The notes: generated from the sequence alone by a model not told the origin. A DNA stretch of 21,666 nucleotides from Rheinheimera sp. (GCA_003482455.1 DMYW01000050.1:325-21990), one strand, 5' to 3'; positions 6,852-13,922 are shown, counted from the stretch's first letter. Translations and numbers: made by a program.

Positions 6852-7637
6852 CTAGCCTTGGCATTGCCATGCGATGTTGGAAACCAGATAACAACGATCG
6901 CAGCGGAAATCAAACAAGCCATGCCAAGGCTCGTTGAGCCGCCAAGCGCCGCCGCAGCTTGGACAGATTTTGCTTGTTTCGTTTTGACAATCTGCGCTAG
7001 TGCCACTGTACAAAGCGTAATAGACGCTTCGCTGCAAGGCGTTTGCGCATTCGCGGGCTAATTGCCGTCCTTGTTGATTCAATTGACTATGTAAGCCTTG
7101 TAACGAGCGCTCCGTGCTCGGCAACACTGAAGCTTGTTGCATCTGCACTTCGTCTAGCGCTTGGAATTGCAATTGCCAACGGATCACGTCTTCGTAATCT
7201 TGGTGTTGCCGAAATGCCGCTTGGTAAAGCGGCACCGGTGCGAAGTGCTCAGCGCAATACAGTACCGAATTCATTTGTGCAAAACGGCTGTACCAGATGT
7301 ACGCCGCGGGTTGTTCGCCGTTTTGGTGGCACGGATCTGTATGATTGGACATCAGATCTTGCCCCAAAATAGCTAACTGCGGGTAGCTCAAGCCGGCAGC
7401 TCCAAGCTGTGCCAGCGCCGTTTGACCACGTTGACTGTGGTACAGAGGTAACAAGGCGTCTTGGCTTGGCAGCACCACCCGACAAAAAAAACTGTCTTGG
7501 GCAAAATGGGTTGGCCATTCGCGTCCCAACACTTGGCCTTGGAAGATCAGCGCTTCTAAATAAGTGCGCAGCGCCGCTTCCGCCGTGGCGTAGTTAGTGT
7601 CGGCGATGACTTTAAAACAGAGTTCGGCGACCCACAT
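6852..7637 (-). CDS. DUF2310 family zinc-ribbon protein (COG5595-like)
   Basis: A 261-residue soluble protein. The first 200 residues form a helical domain of unknown role. The C-terminus carries a zinc ribbon with Cys225, Cys228 ('CPSCGG'), Cys246 and Cys249 ('CDRC'), and ends close to 'WQCQG'. This fits the DUF2310 family, described as zinc-ribbon-containing and possibly nucleic-acid-binding; no reaction is known. The ATG at 7637 is one base after the stop of the upstream 98-residue gene (TGA-C-ATG), so translation is almost certainly coupled and the pair forms an operon. The partner's own DNA-binding-like fold supports a nucleic-acid role, but that is inference. Confidence 0.8.
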   Translation of the reverse strand: MWVAELCFKVIADTNYATAEAALRTYLEALIFQGQVLGREWPTHFAQDSFFCRVVLPSQDALLPLYHSQRGQTALAQLGAAGLSYPQLAILGQDLMSNHTDPCHQNGEQPAAYIWYSRFAQMNSVLYCAEHFAPVPLYQAAFRQHQDYEDVIRWQLQFQALDEVQMQQASVLPSTERSLQGLHSQLNQQGRQLARECANALQRSVYYALYSGTSADCQNETSKICPSCGGAWRLNEPWHGLFDFRCDRCYLVSNIAWQCQG

Positions 7638-7638
7638 G

Positions 7639-7935
7639 TCAGCGCGCTTGTTTGTCTAACAGGGCAAGCAGCTGGTCGAGCTTGTCTTCAATGCGCTGCA
7701 ACTGCGCCTGCAGTGCAGGTTCATTGGCTTGCGCGCTGGTGGCGGCTGCTGGCTGCGGCGCGGCAGCTGGAACATCGAGTTGTGGATTGTTGCGCCAGTG
7801 CTGAAATGCCGAAAACAGTTTGGCGGGATCAGTACTAGGCAGCCGAGCGCGTACCAGCGCTAAATTCACGGCTTTGCCTTCACTGCGCAGCTGCTGCGCC
7901 ACCTGACTAATTTGCAGAATTAAATCGGAACTCAT
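7639..7935 (-). CDS. Small winged-helix-like protein with C-terminal coiled coil
   Basis: This is a 98-residue protein. Residues 5-52 ('QVAQQLRSEGKAVNLALVRA', then a conserved-looking 'FQHWR') resemble the helix-turn-helix of KfrA-type DNA-binding N-terminal domains, where 'L..eGk.....VR..L.......l..WR' is characteristic. A Pro/Ala-rich linker follows (about 55-72). The last 25 residues are a short leucine coiled coil ('LQRIEDKLDQLLALLDKQ') that should make dimers. The similarity is from memory of the pattern, so the DNA-binding assignment is tentative. The ATG at 7935 has only a weak Shine-Dalgarno. It overlaps functionally with the DUF2310 gene one base downstream. It could be an autoregulator; an inverted repeat lies directly before its start (7936-7959). 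Confidence 0.72.
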   Translation of the reverse strand: MSSDLILQISQVAQQLRSEGKAVNLALVRARLPSTDPAKLFSAFQHWRNNPQLDVPAAAPQPAAATSAQANEPALQAQLQRIEDKLDQLLALLDKQAR

Positions 7936-7959
7936 CTAATTATTCTCACTAAAAATTAG
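7936..7959. repeat. Inverted repeat directly before the 98-aa gene
   Basis: CTAATT (7936-7941) and AATTAG (7954-7959) flank a 12-base spacer immediately upstream of the start codon at 7935. The position suits an operator overlapping the ribosome-binding region, but six-base A/T-rich arms can arise by chance. Confidence 0.3.
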
Positions 7960-8074
7960 CGAAATTCGCCATTTGTTAGGTTGTAGCTTGTGCATAAGTG
8001 TTTCTATGTTATTGATTTGAAAAACTTTACATTTTGGCATTGTCCTTGAATCGTGCCACTCTATCAAACAAAAC

Positions 8075-8090
8075 AACGATGCCCATCGTT
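8075..8090. repeat. 16-bp inverted repeat in the DUF3192 gene leader
   Basis: AACGATG (8075-8081) and CATCGTT (8084-8090) are perfect arms around CC, 29 bases before the lipoprotein start. A possible promoter (TTGTCC at 8040-8045, TATCAA at 8062-8067, 16-base spacer) would place it just around the transcription start. It is either an operator or a small leader hairpin. Confidence 0.35.
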
Positions 8091-8118
8091 TAAAACAATC
8101 CCAATAGGAAATCATACT

Positions 8119-8490
8119 ATGAAAACTTTTGTAAAACTGCTGACTGTTGCTGCTGTGGTGTCTTCTTTATCAGGTTGTGTTGTTGCTGTCGGTAACGGCG
8201 AAGGTGACTGGGATGACAACGATTCAAACTGGAAAAAAGAACAACAAGCGAATTTGAATTACATCAACGGCTTAACTTTAGGTGCGCCGATTTCTGCAGT
8301 GCGTGGCAGCTTAGGTTCGCCAGCATTTGTCGAAACATTCCAGCGCCAAGGCGAAGCGGTTGAGGTGCTGTTCTACCGCACCAACCACCGTCACAGCGAC
8401 GGCGAAACCAGCAAAGACGAATGTACGCCGCTGGTGTTCAAAAAAGGTGTATTAGTAGGCTGGGGTGAAAAAGCCTACCAAAGCATGTAA
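8119..8490 (+). CDS. DUF3192 family lipoprotein
   Basis: This is a 123-residue protein with a lipoprotein signal peptide: positively charged start, hydrophobic core and lipobox LSGC with the lipidated Cys20. Residue +2 is Val, so outer-membrane sorting is expected. The mature part has a short acidic stretch, then the 'LTLGAPISAVRGSLGSPAFVE' segment and a C-terminal 'DECTPLVFKKGVLVGWGEKAY'. This beta-rich pattern resembles BamE/SmpA-like small lipoproteins and is typical of DUF3192. Its role is unknown. ATG 8119 has AGGA upstream; the open frame extends further back to 8053 but that would spoil the signal peptide. It stands alone and ends at the terminator 8526-8553. Confidence 0.85.
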   Translation: MKTFVKLLTVAAVVSSLSGCVVAVGNGEGDWDDNDSNWKKEQQANLNYINGLTLGAPISAVRGSLGSPAFVETFQRQGEAVEVLFYRTNHRHSDGETSKDECTPLVFKKGVLVGWGEKAYQSM

Positions 8491-8525
8491 GTTGAAGGAG
8501 TCGCGATACTCGCGGCAATGCCAAT

Positions 8526-8553
8526 AAAGGCCGTCCTGAGTGACGGCCTTTTT
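8526..8553 (+). terminator. Intrinsic terminator after the DUF3192 gene
   Basis: A 10-bp stem, AAAGGCCGTC (8526-8535) and GACGGCCTTT (8542-8551), with a six-base loop runs into five T. It lies 36 bases after the lipoprotein stop codon. Confidence 0.92.
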
Positions 8554-8625
8554 GTTGCTGTCTTGACAACAAATCGCCGCTGCTGCACTTTAACGCTAGT
8601 CTTTTTTACGGCGCTAGAGTCCAGT

Positions 8626-8955
8626 ATGTCGCAGCAACCCCCTGGTAAATTTCACAGTTTCCGCGAATTTTACCCATATTACTTATCTGAACATAAAAAG
8701 CCGCTGTGCCGTGCTTTGCACTATGTCGGCAGCTTGAGTGTACTGGCGTTGCTTGGCTATATGGTGGTTACGGGGCAGTGGCAGTTGGCCTGGTTTTTAC
8801 CACTGATTGGTTATGGTTTTGCTTGGATCGGCCATTTCTTCGTCGAGCACAACAAGCCCGCCACCTTTAAATACCCCGCGTACAGCTTACTGGCCGACTG
8901 GGTGATGCTAGCGGACTTTTTGACCGGCAAACTTACTGCAAAAATACCACGTTAG
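8626..8955 (+). CDS. Mpo1-like (DUF962) membrane protein
   Basis: This is a 109-residue integral membrane protein. 'FYPYYLSEHKKPLCRALHYVG' near the N-terminus and 'GHFFVEHNKPATFKYP' match the Mpo1/YGL010w (DUF962) family, with the four conserved histidines visible as His23, His32, His70 and His75. Two hydrophobic segments span about residues 35-50 and 54-72. Yeast Mpo1 is an iron-dependent dioxygenase that removes a carbon from 2-hydroxy fatty acids; whether bacterial members do this is not known to me. ATG 8626 begins the family-like sequence; the frame is open back to 8518 but that would start inside the preceding terminator. Its 3' end overlaps the convergent DUF3301 gene by 23 bp. Confidence 0.85.
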   Translation: MSQQPPGKFHSFREFYPYYLSEHKKPLCRALHYVGSLSVLALLGYMVVTGQWQLAWFLPLIGYGFAWIGHFFVEHNKPATFKYPAYSLLADWVMLADFLTGKLTAKIPR

Positions 8956-9250
8956 GCGCTTTGTACGCAGGCATCTCAAAGGCGGCTAAGCGGTTGCCTT
9001 TCATCAGCATAGTAGCTTGATAACGACTGTGGCCATCGCCACTAAAATCCACCAAATAGATAGTGCGAAAGCGCCAAGCGCCGCCCTGTTTTACAAAGGT
9101 GTGGTTGCTACGCGCGCAATCCAAATATTGCACTTGGTGGCGTACACATTCTTTCATCGCGTGAGCGATAGCTATTTCATCCTGTCGTCGCTGCGCGATA
9201 AACCCGTAGGTGACTAACATCAGCAACAACAGCATCCAAATCATGGTCAT
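8933..9250 (-). CDS. DUF3301 family single-pass membrane protein
   Basis: A 105-residue protein with one N-terminal membrane helix (about residues 3-18), then 'QRRQDEIAIAHAMKECVRHQVQYLD' and a C-terminal 'FRTIYLVDFSGDGHSRYQATMLMKGNRLAAFEMP'. That arrangement (helix, QRRQDE, Cys, then 'Y.F.FS.DG..RY.....l.G.rl') is the DUF3301 pattern. No function is known. I start it at ATG 9250 because AGGAGG lies six to seven bases upstream; the longer frame to 9298 would bury this excellent site. It is divergent from yqcC with 85 bp between starts, and its end overlaps the Mpo1-like gene tail to tail. Confidence 0.82.
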   Translation of the reverse strand: MTMIWMLLLLMLVTYGFIAQRRQDEIAIAHAMKECVRHQVQYLDCARSNHTFVKQGGAWRFRTIYLVDFSGDGHSRYQATMLMKGNRLAAFEMPAYKAPNVVFLQ

Positions 9251-9285
9251 AACAACTCCTCCTGGCCAGATCATGCTGACGCGAT

Positions 9286-9314
9286 ACAGCCTTTGCAAGG
9301 GGCTGTGCTAAAAT
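9286..9314 (+). promoter_or_regulatory. Possible yqcC-truC promoter with inverted repeat
   Basis: TGC-TAAAAT (9306-9314) is an extended -10 element; transcription would start near 9320, giving a leader of about 16 nt before yqcC. Directly upstream, ACAGCC (9286-9291) and GGCTGT (9301-9306) form a 6-bp inverted repeat covering the position of the -35 region, a possible operator. No -35 match is visible. Confidence 0.35.
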
Positions 9315-9335
9315 CCGCGTTTTTTTGAGGTGAGC

Positions 9336-9674
9336 ATGGATTTGTATCAGCAAACACAGCAGTTGTTAGATGAGTTGACCTGGCAGCTGCAACAGCACCA
9401 ACTCTGGTCTGACACTGCGCCTGCTGCTTCGGCGCTGCAAAGCCAAGCACCGTTTTGTGTCGATACCATGCCTTTTGCTAGCTGGTTACAGTTTGTATTT
9501 TTGCCACGGATGCAAGCGTTAGTGGCCACAAAGCAGCCACTGCCGACACGCATGCAGATCACGCCGATGGCTGAAGTTGTGTATGAAGGCCAAGAGGTCA
9601 AAGGCTTAATTCAGGTGTTACATGCACTAGATTCGTTGCTGTCCAAGCCACAACAAGGGCCAACACATGCTTGA
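9336..9674 (+). CDS. yqcC: YqcC family protein
   Basis: A 112-residue soluble helical protein matching E. coli YqcC (109 aa): 'PFCVDTMPFASWLQFVFLPRMQALVATKQPLP' corresponds to the conserved 'PFFMDTMEPLEWLQWVLIPRM...KQPLP' core. The biochemical role is unknown; it is nearly always upstream of truC. ATG 9336 has GAGG five bases before it; a GTG at 9330 is possible but overlaps that site. The last eight bases (ATGCTTGA) contain the truC start codon, so the two are translationally coupled. Confidence 0.9.
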   Translation: MDLYQQTQQLLDELTWQLQQHQLWSDTAPAASALQSQAPFCVDTMPFASWLQFVFLPRMQALVATKQPLPTRMQITPMAEVVYEGQEVKGLIQVLHALDSLLSKPQQGPTHA

Positions 9675-10428
9675 GATCCTGTTTCAAGACGAGTGGCTGG
9701 TTGCGGTCAATAAGCCAGCCGGCATGTTGGTGCATCGCTCGTTTTTAGATAAACACGAAACTGAATTTGTCATGCAAACCTTGCGTGACCAGCTCGGTCA
9801 ACACGTGTTTCCATTGCATCGTTTGGATCGACCGACCTCGGGCGTCTTATTGTTTGCGTTGTCGTCCGACATTGCGCGGCAGATGTCCGAGCAACAACAC
9901 AGTTGGCGCAAGTTTTACGTGGCGGTGGTTCGCGGTTATTTTAAACAGCCGCTGTATTTGGATTACCCCTTGGTCGAAGAGCTGGATGACATCGCCGATG
10001 CCAAAGCGCGCCAAGATAAACCAGCGCAAGCGGCACAAACCTCGTTTTGGCCGCTCGCCCATATTGAATTGCCAATTGCGAACGCGCGTCACGCCACCTC
10101 GCGCTACAGTTTGGTGTTATGCCAGCCGCATACCGGGCGCAAACATCAGATCCGCCGTCATTTGAAGCACCTGTTTCATCCAATCCTTGGCGATACCACC
10201 CATGGTGATGGCAAACAGAATCAAATTTTCCGGCAGCACCTCGATAATCAACGGCTGCTTTTACATTGTGTTTACACTGAGCTCGTGCATCCGATCTCCG
10301 GGCAAAGGCTCGTGGTCTATGCGCCTTTGCGCGAGCCTGCGGCGTTTTGGGCCTTGTGGCAGTGGGATAAGTTATTGGAACAACAAGTGATTATTCCGCT
10401 GATCGCAGAATTAGTACCCGCAAGGTAA
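9667..10428 (+). CDS. truC: tRNA pseudouridine(65) synthase TruC
   Basis: TruC isomerises uridine 65 in the T-stem of certain tRNAs to pseudouridine. The 253-residue product (E. coli 260) has the RluA/TruC-type catalytic block 'FPLHRLDRPTSGVLLFA' with the catalytic Asp54, and the later 'SLVLCQPHTGRKHQIRRHLKHL' and 'HPILGDTTHGD' motifs. The starting 'LFQDEWLVAVNKPAGMLVHRS' is the standard opening. Its ATG overlaps the end of yqcC by eight bases, so expression is coupled to yqcC. No convincing terminator follows; a weak CAAAC/GTTTG hairpin with a short T run lies at 10463-10480. Confidence 0.96.
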   Translation: MLEILFQDEWLVAVNKPAGMLVHRSFLDKHETEFVMQTLRDQLGQHVFPLHRLDRPTSGVLLFALSSDIARQMSEQQHSWRKFYVAVVRGYFKQPLYLDYPLVEELDDIADAKARQDKPAQAAQTSFWPLAHIELPIANARHATSRYSLVLCQPHTGRKHQIRRHLKHLFHPILGDTTHGDGKQNQIFRQHLDNQRLLLHCVYTELVHPISGQRLVVYAPLREPAAFWALWQWDKLLEQQVIIPLIAELVPAR

Positions 10429-10775
10429 ATTAGCGTGCCAGTTACAAATTAATACAAATTTGCAAACTAAAGGTTTGTTTTGTCGTCAGCTCTTGTCGAG
10501 GCCGCGCAGTTCATGTGTTTTATCGGCAAGATTGCCATCAAAATGTGCCTAAAATAGGTAATTATGTAATGTATATGATAGATATGTGATTTTATTTGTG
10601 GTTTTCAGCTCTTGCGCGTGTTGTTGATGTGTGTTTAATGTTAATTGCGGTAACAAAATGTTTCGCAAATTAAACAATAACAAATCTAACTGCATCTATT
10701 CGGGGATTGCTGAGAACTCAGGCCTTGCTTGGAGTTGCCGTCCTGTATTCCCCGTTGCAAGATCGGGAGTCATTT
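10429..10775 (+). promoter_or_regulatory. 347-bp upstream region of the TonB-dependent receptor
   Basis: This A/T-rich stretch holds no gene I can support. It contains a weak terminator-like hairpin for truC (CAAAC 10463-10467, GTTTG 10473-10477), a 10-base direct repeat TCAGCTCTTG at 10486-10495 and 10605-10614, and several TATGAT-like hexamers near 10572-10590 without a matching -35 box. The length and repeats suggest regulated expression of the receptor, but I cannot name a promoter or regulator. Confidence 0.35.
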
Positions 10776-13751
10776 ATGGAACATGTGAGACAAAAATCCT
10801 TGTTAGCCCGCAGCGTGCGCGCGGTGCTCGCGGGGTCTGCGTTAATGTCGATGGCGGTGATGGCCGATACAGGCGGCCTGCGGGTGAAAGTGACGGATGC
10901 CGACGGTCAACCCGTCGCCGGCGCTAAAGTGTACGTGCACACGCCAGACAGTTTGGTGAAAAAGACAGCAACCACCGATGCCCAAGGGTTCGTGCGGCTG
11001 CTTGGTTTAGACCCTTCCGAAAACTACAAAGTAGAAATTAGTCGCGATGGTTTTTCGCCAGTGGCGTCCGACAAGGTGCTCGTTATCTCCGGCAAATCCG
11101 GCGATTTGGATTTCCAATTAAGCAAAGCCAGCGCCACTAAAGTTGATGAAGTCATCGCCGTGACGGGTCGCCGCGCGACCATTGATACGACGTCGGCCGT
11201 GGTGGGGCAGGACCTTACACTGGACTTGGTTGACTCGTTACCGACAGGTCGTAACTACCAAGACTATTTGCAATTGGTTGCAGGGGTTAAACCCTCTGAC
11301 TCAGGCAACCCGTCCTCTAAATCGGGTGTGAACTATTCGGACGTCGGTGGCTCCACGGGCACTTCAACCGATAACGTCTATTACCTTGATGGCATTAACG
11401 TCACCGATAACGTGTCTGGCGTGGCTGGCGGGGATATCAACTCAGAGATCATTCAAGAGCAAAACGTGATCACGGGTGCCGTGCCGGTTGAATATGAAGG
11501 CGGTTCAGGGCTTGTGTCTCGTGTAACCACCAAATCAGGGGGTAACGAGTTCCATGGTTCGGTGAACTACTACAAACAAGCCGAAAGCATGATCGCTGAA
11601 AACATCCATAGAAAAGCGGATTCCTATTCGAAATATGACACTGCTGTAACTTTAGGCGGGCCAATTGTTGAGGATAAACTATGGTTTTTCGGTTCATTCC
11701 AAAAGAAATCGCGTTCTGATGATGTAACCAAAGTAGGGACTGATCAGTGGATGCGTAATGTCACTGAATCAAAAACGTTGGGTTTCTTTAAACTTACTGG
11801 GCAGCTTACCGATGCTGACTATGTAACTTTGAGTTTCTTTAACGATCCGTTAAAAACAAATGGTTCTCGTGATGGCAGTATCCTCAATAACCGCGACTTC
11901 ACTCGCAGAGAAGGTGGTAGCAAATACCACTTGGAATATCAGCATAACTTTGACGATTTAACCTTAAAAGCTGAATATGCGTTCCATAAACGCGAAGTCA
12001 CAACGCTTGCTAAAGAGCACAGTGTCAGAAACCAAGTTGCATTTGCCCCTAGCGCGCCAAAGCCAACGGCTGAAATGCAACAGCTTGGTGGTCGTGGTTC
12101 GAACTTTGTCGAGTTCCGTGATCGCAAGGAATACAAACTAACGGCAGAGTACGTGTTAGACGCTGGAGCGTCAGGCACACATACTTTCAAAAGTGGTATT
12201 TCTCGAGTTGATACTGGTGATTTCCAAGATGACCAGTTTGATGGCGGTGTGCAATATACCTCTATTAACCAAGGTGCAACGCTGCAGCAATATCTGGCAG
12301 CAGGTTGGCAAGGGTCTCGTCAAATCGTATCTGCAGATTCTTCCCGGCTGATAAATGCGATCATGTCGGATTCAAACCCTAACAAAGCGGCACATCTTGC
12401 CTTGTTGGATACCGACCATAACAACACTATTTCAGTCGCGGAGTTGGGGGCTCTGAACTTCAATTCAACGGCAGGCAACCCGAACAACGTGTATAACGTG
12501 TATCGGGTGGTTGAAGCACAAACAGCACCCGTGGAAATGAAAATCCAAGGGACAAATTTCTACGTGCAAGATACATGGGAACTGGACAAGCTATCCGTCA
12601 ATGGTGGTGTGCGTGCAGAGCAGTGGAAACACATTGATTCAAATGGCAATGAAATTTTCACTTTCGGCTGGGATATCGCTCCGCGATTAAGCGCTGCTTA
12701 TGACATTCATGGTGATGGTAGTTCAAAAGTCACCGCGTTTGTTGGCCGTTATTATGACCCGATCCGCGGTAATATGACGGACTTTGCAGGTAACTTATCA
12801 GGCCCTGTCCGGAATGAGCAGTTTTTTATCAATGGTAATTGGTTGACGTTCCGGGTTCGCGGTGGAGCCACCATGCCAGATGCCTTGATCGCGCCAACGA
12901 CGAAGACGCCATTCACTGACGAGCGGTTGTTAGGTTTCGCTCAAAACTTAACAGATCTGCTAAGCGTCGAATTCACTTATACCGAACGTGAAACTCATGA
13001 TGTTTTAGAAGATTACGATCTGGATTTGTATACCAATACTCTGAAAGGGTCTGCTCTTGAACTACCATTAAGTTATTTTGGCTACGATGAGATGCCGGTT
13101 TCAAACTATGTGATTGCGACCTTGGCTGGTGGCGAGCGGACATATAAAGGGTTCGAAACCACCTTTCGTAAACGGAAAGCGGATGGTTGGCAGGCGCTGA
13201 TGTCCTACACCTATAACGATGCATGGGGTAACACCAACTCAGACTCTAATGCTGACTTCCAAGGCGACTGGGAAATTCTCGACCCACGAGCGCCTAACCA
13301 ATGGGGTCGTCAACCAGGTAACGTGCACCACCAATTCAAGATGGCGGGCTCGTACGAGTTTGACTTTGGTTTGGAATTAGGTGCCGTATTTAACTGGACC
13401 TCTGGCGCAATGTACAGCAAAACGACGCTGATTTCAGGTCGCCACTTGCCAGTACAAAGCGGAAAAGAAACAACGCAAATGGGTTATACAACGGCGTGGT
13501 TGCAGCCAAACAACCTAGGTGCATATACAGGCCCAGCATACAGCCGTTTAGATTTGCGTGCTAAGTACACCATTGATTTCGATGATACTTATGAACTGGA
13601 AATGTTTATGGACATCAAAAATGCCCTCAATAATCAAGCAGCGATTGGTCATGAGGACCTTGAGGCTGGTGGCGACTTTGGTGCGTTTGGTACGCCAAAC
13701 GACTGGCAGGATCCCCGTTCGATCTTTGTGGGCGCTCGCCTCTCGTTCTAA
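10776..13751 (+). CDS. Oar-like TonB-dependent outer-membrane receptor with N-terminal carboxypeptidase-regulatory-like domain
   Basis: A 991-residue outer-membrane transporter. The signal peptide covers residues 1-30 ('MSMAVMA' before Asp31). Residues about 34-118 form a CarboxypepD_reg-like beta-sandwich ('VTDADGQPVAGAKVYV...TTDAQGFVRLLGL'), followed by a TonB-box-like 'DEVIAVTG' and the plug domain (about 136-260, with 'VYYLDGINVTDN' and 'GGSGLVSRVTTKSGGNEFHG'). The remainder is the beta-barrel, ending in Phe as outer-membrane barrels do. Residues 545-556 (DTDHNNTISVAE) match an EF-hand calcium loop and lie in a probable surface loop. The ligand is unknown. ATG 10776 has GGGAG six bases upstream; the frame is open to 10707 but lacks a ribosome site and would displace the signal peptide. 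Coding-region GC is high at both ends and low in the barrel middle. Confidence 0.92.
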   Translation: MEHVRQKSLLARSVRAVLAGSALMSMAVMADTGGLRVKVTDADGQPVAGAKVYVHTPDSLVKKTATTDAQGFVRLLGLDPSENYKVEISRDGFSPVASDKVLVISGKSGDLDFQLSKASATKVDEVIAVTGRRATIDTTSAVVGQDLTLDLVDSLPTGRNYQDYLQLVAGVKPSDSGNPSSKSGVNYSDVGGSTGTSTDNVYYLDGINVTDNVSGVAGGDINSEIIQEQNVITGAVPVEYEGGSGLVSRVTTKSGGNEFHGSVNYYKQAESMIAENIHRKADSYSKYDTAVTLGGPIVEDKLWFFGSFQKKSRSDDVTKVGTDQWMRNVTESKTLGFFKLTGQLTDADYVTLSFFNDPLKTNGSRDGSILNNRDFTRREGGSKYHLEYQHNFDDLTLKAEYAFHKREVTTLAKEHSVRNQVAFAPSAPKPTAEMQQLGGRGSNFVEFRDRKEYKLTAEYVLDAGASGTHTFKSGISRVDTGDFQDDQFDGGVQYTSINQGATLQQYLAAGWQGSRQIVSADSSRLINAIMSDSNPNKAAHLALLDTDHNNTISVAELGALNFNSTAGNPNNVYNVYRVVEAQTAPVEMKIQGTNFYVQDTWELDKLSVNGGVRAEQWKHIDSNGNEIFTFGWDIAPRLSAAYDIHGDGSSKVTAFVGRYYDPIRGNMTDFAGNLSGPVRNEQFFINGNWLTFRVRGGATMPDALIAPTTKTPFTDERLLGFAQNLTDLLSVEFTYTERETHDVLEDYDLDLYTNTLKGSALELPLSYFGYDEMPVSNYVIATLAGGERTYKGFETTFRKRKADGWQALMSYTYNDAWGNTNSDSNADFQGDWEILDPRAPNQWGRQPGNVHHQFKMAGSYEFDFGLELGAVFNWTSGAMYSKTTLISGRHLPVQSGKETTQMGYTTAWLQPNNLGAYTGPAYSRLDLRAKYTIDFDDTYELEMFMDIKNALNNQAAIGHEDLEAGGDFGAFGTPNDWQDPRSIFVGARLSF

Positions 13752-13761
13752 CTCGTGTGTT

Positions 13762-13824
13762 CCCCGCGGTGGAGCCGCCGCGGGGCAGGTCCCTTTCGCA
13801 ATGTGCGCCCTGGCGCATTGCGAA
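13762..13824. repeat. Two strong hairpins without T tails after the receptor gene
   Basis: The first is CCCCGCGG (13762-13769) / CCGCGGGG (13778-13785). The second is TTCGCAATG (13795-13803) / CATTGCGAA (13816-13824), extended by CGCC/GGCG with a two-base bulge. They begin 11 bases after the receptor stop. Without U runs they are likelier mRNA 3'-end stabilisers or REP-like elements than terminators. Confidence 0.55.
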
Positions 13825-13828
13825 GTCG

Positions 13829-13853
13829 AAAAAGCCTGCTCAGGCAGGCTTTT
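13829..13853. terminator. Bidirectional terminator, receptor gene / dapD
   Basis: AAAAAGCCTGC (13829-13839) and GCAGGCTTTT (13844-13853) with a TCAG loop. The A and T flanks make it usable in both directions; on the minus strand it is the only visible terminator downstream of dapD. Confidence 0.85.
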
Positions 13854-13882
13854 ATTCTTGCGTCGCGAAGCGGCGTGAGGTT

Positions 13883-13917
13883 GGGCGAGCGGTTGCTTGT
13901 AGCGCTCGCCCTTTTTT
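13883..13917 (+). terminator. Second plus-strand terminator before dapD
   Basis: GGGCGAGCG (13883-13891) and CGCTCGCCC (13903-13911) form a 9-bp stem followed by six T (13912-13917), which end six bases before the dapD stop codon. It works only on the plus strand and protects dapD and glnD from antisense reading by the receptor transcript. Confidence 0.88.
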
Positions 13918-13922
13918 ATGCG

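Noticed and set aside
6740..7006. 88-residue minus-strand ORF with a hydrophobic segment
   Set aside because: It lies in another frame over the DUF2310 zinc-ribbon region, has no ribosome site and is explained as a shadow of that gene.
7043..7372. 109-residue plus-strand ORF
   Set aside because: It is antisense to the middle of the DUF2310 gene, with no Shine-Dalgarno or family-like sequence.
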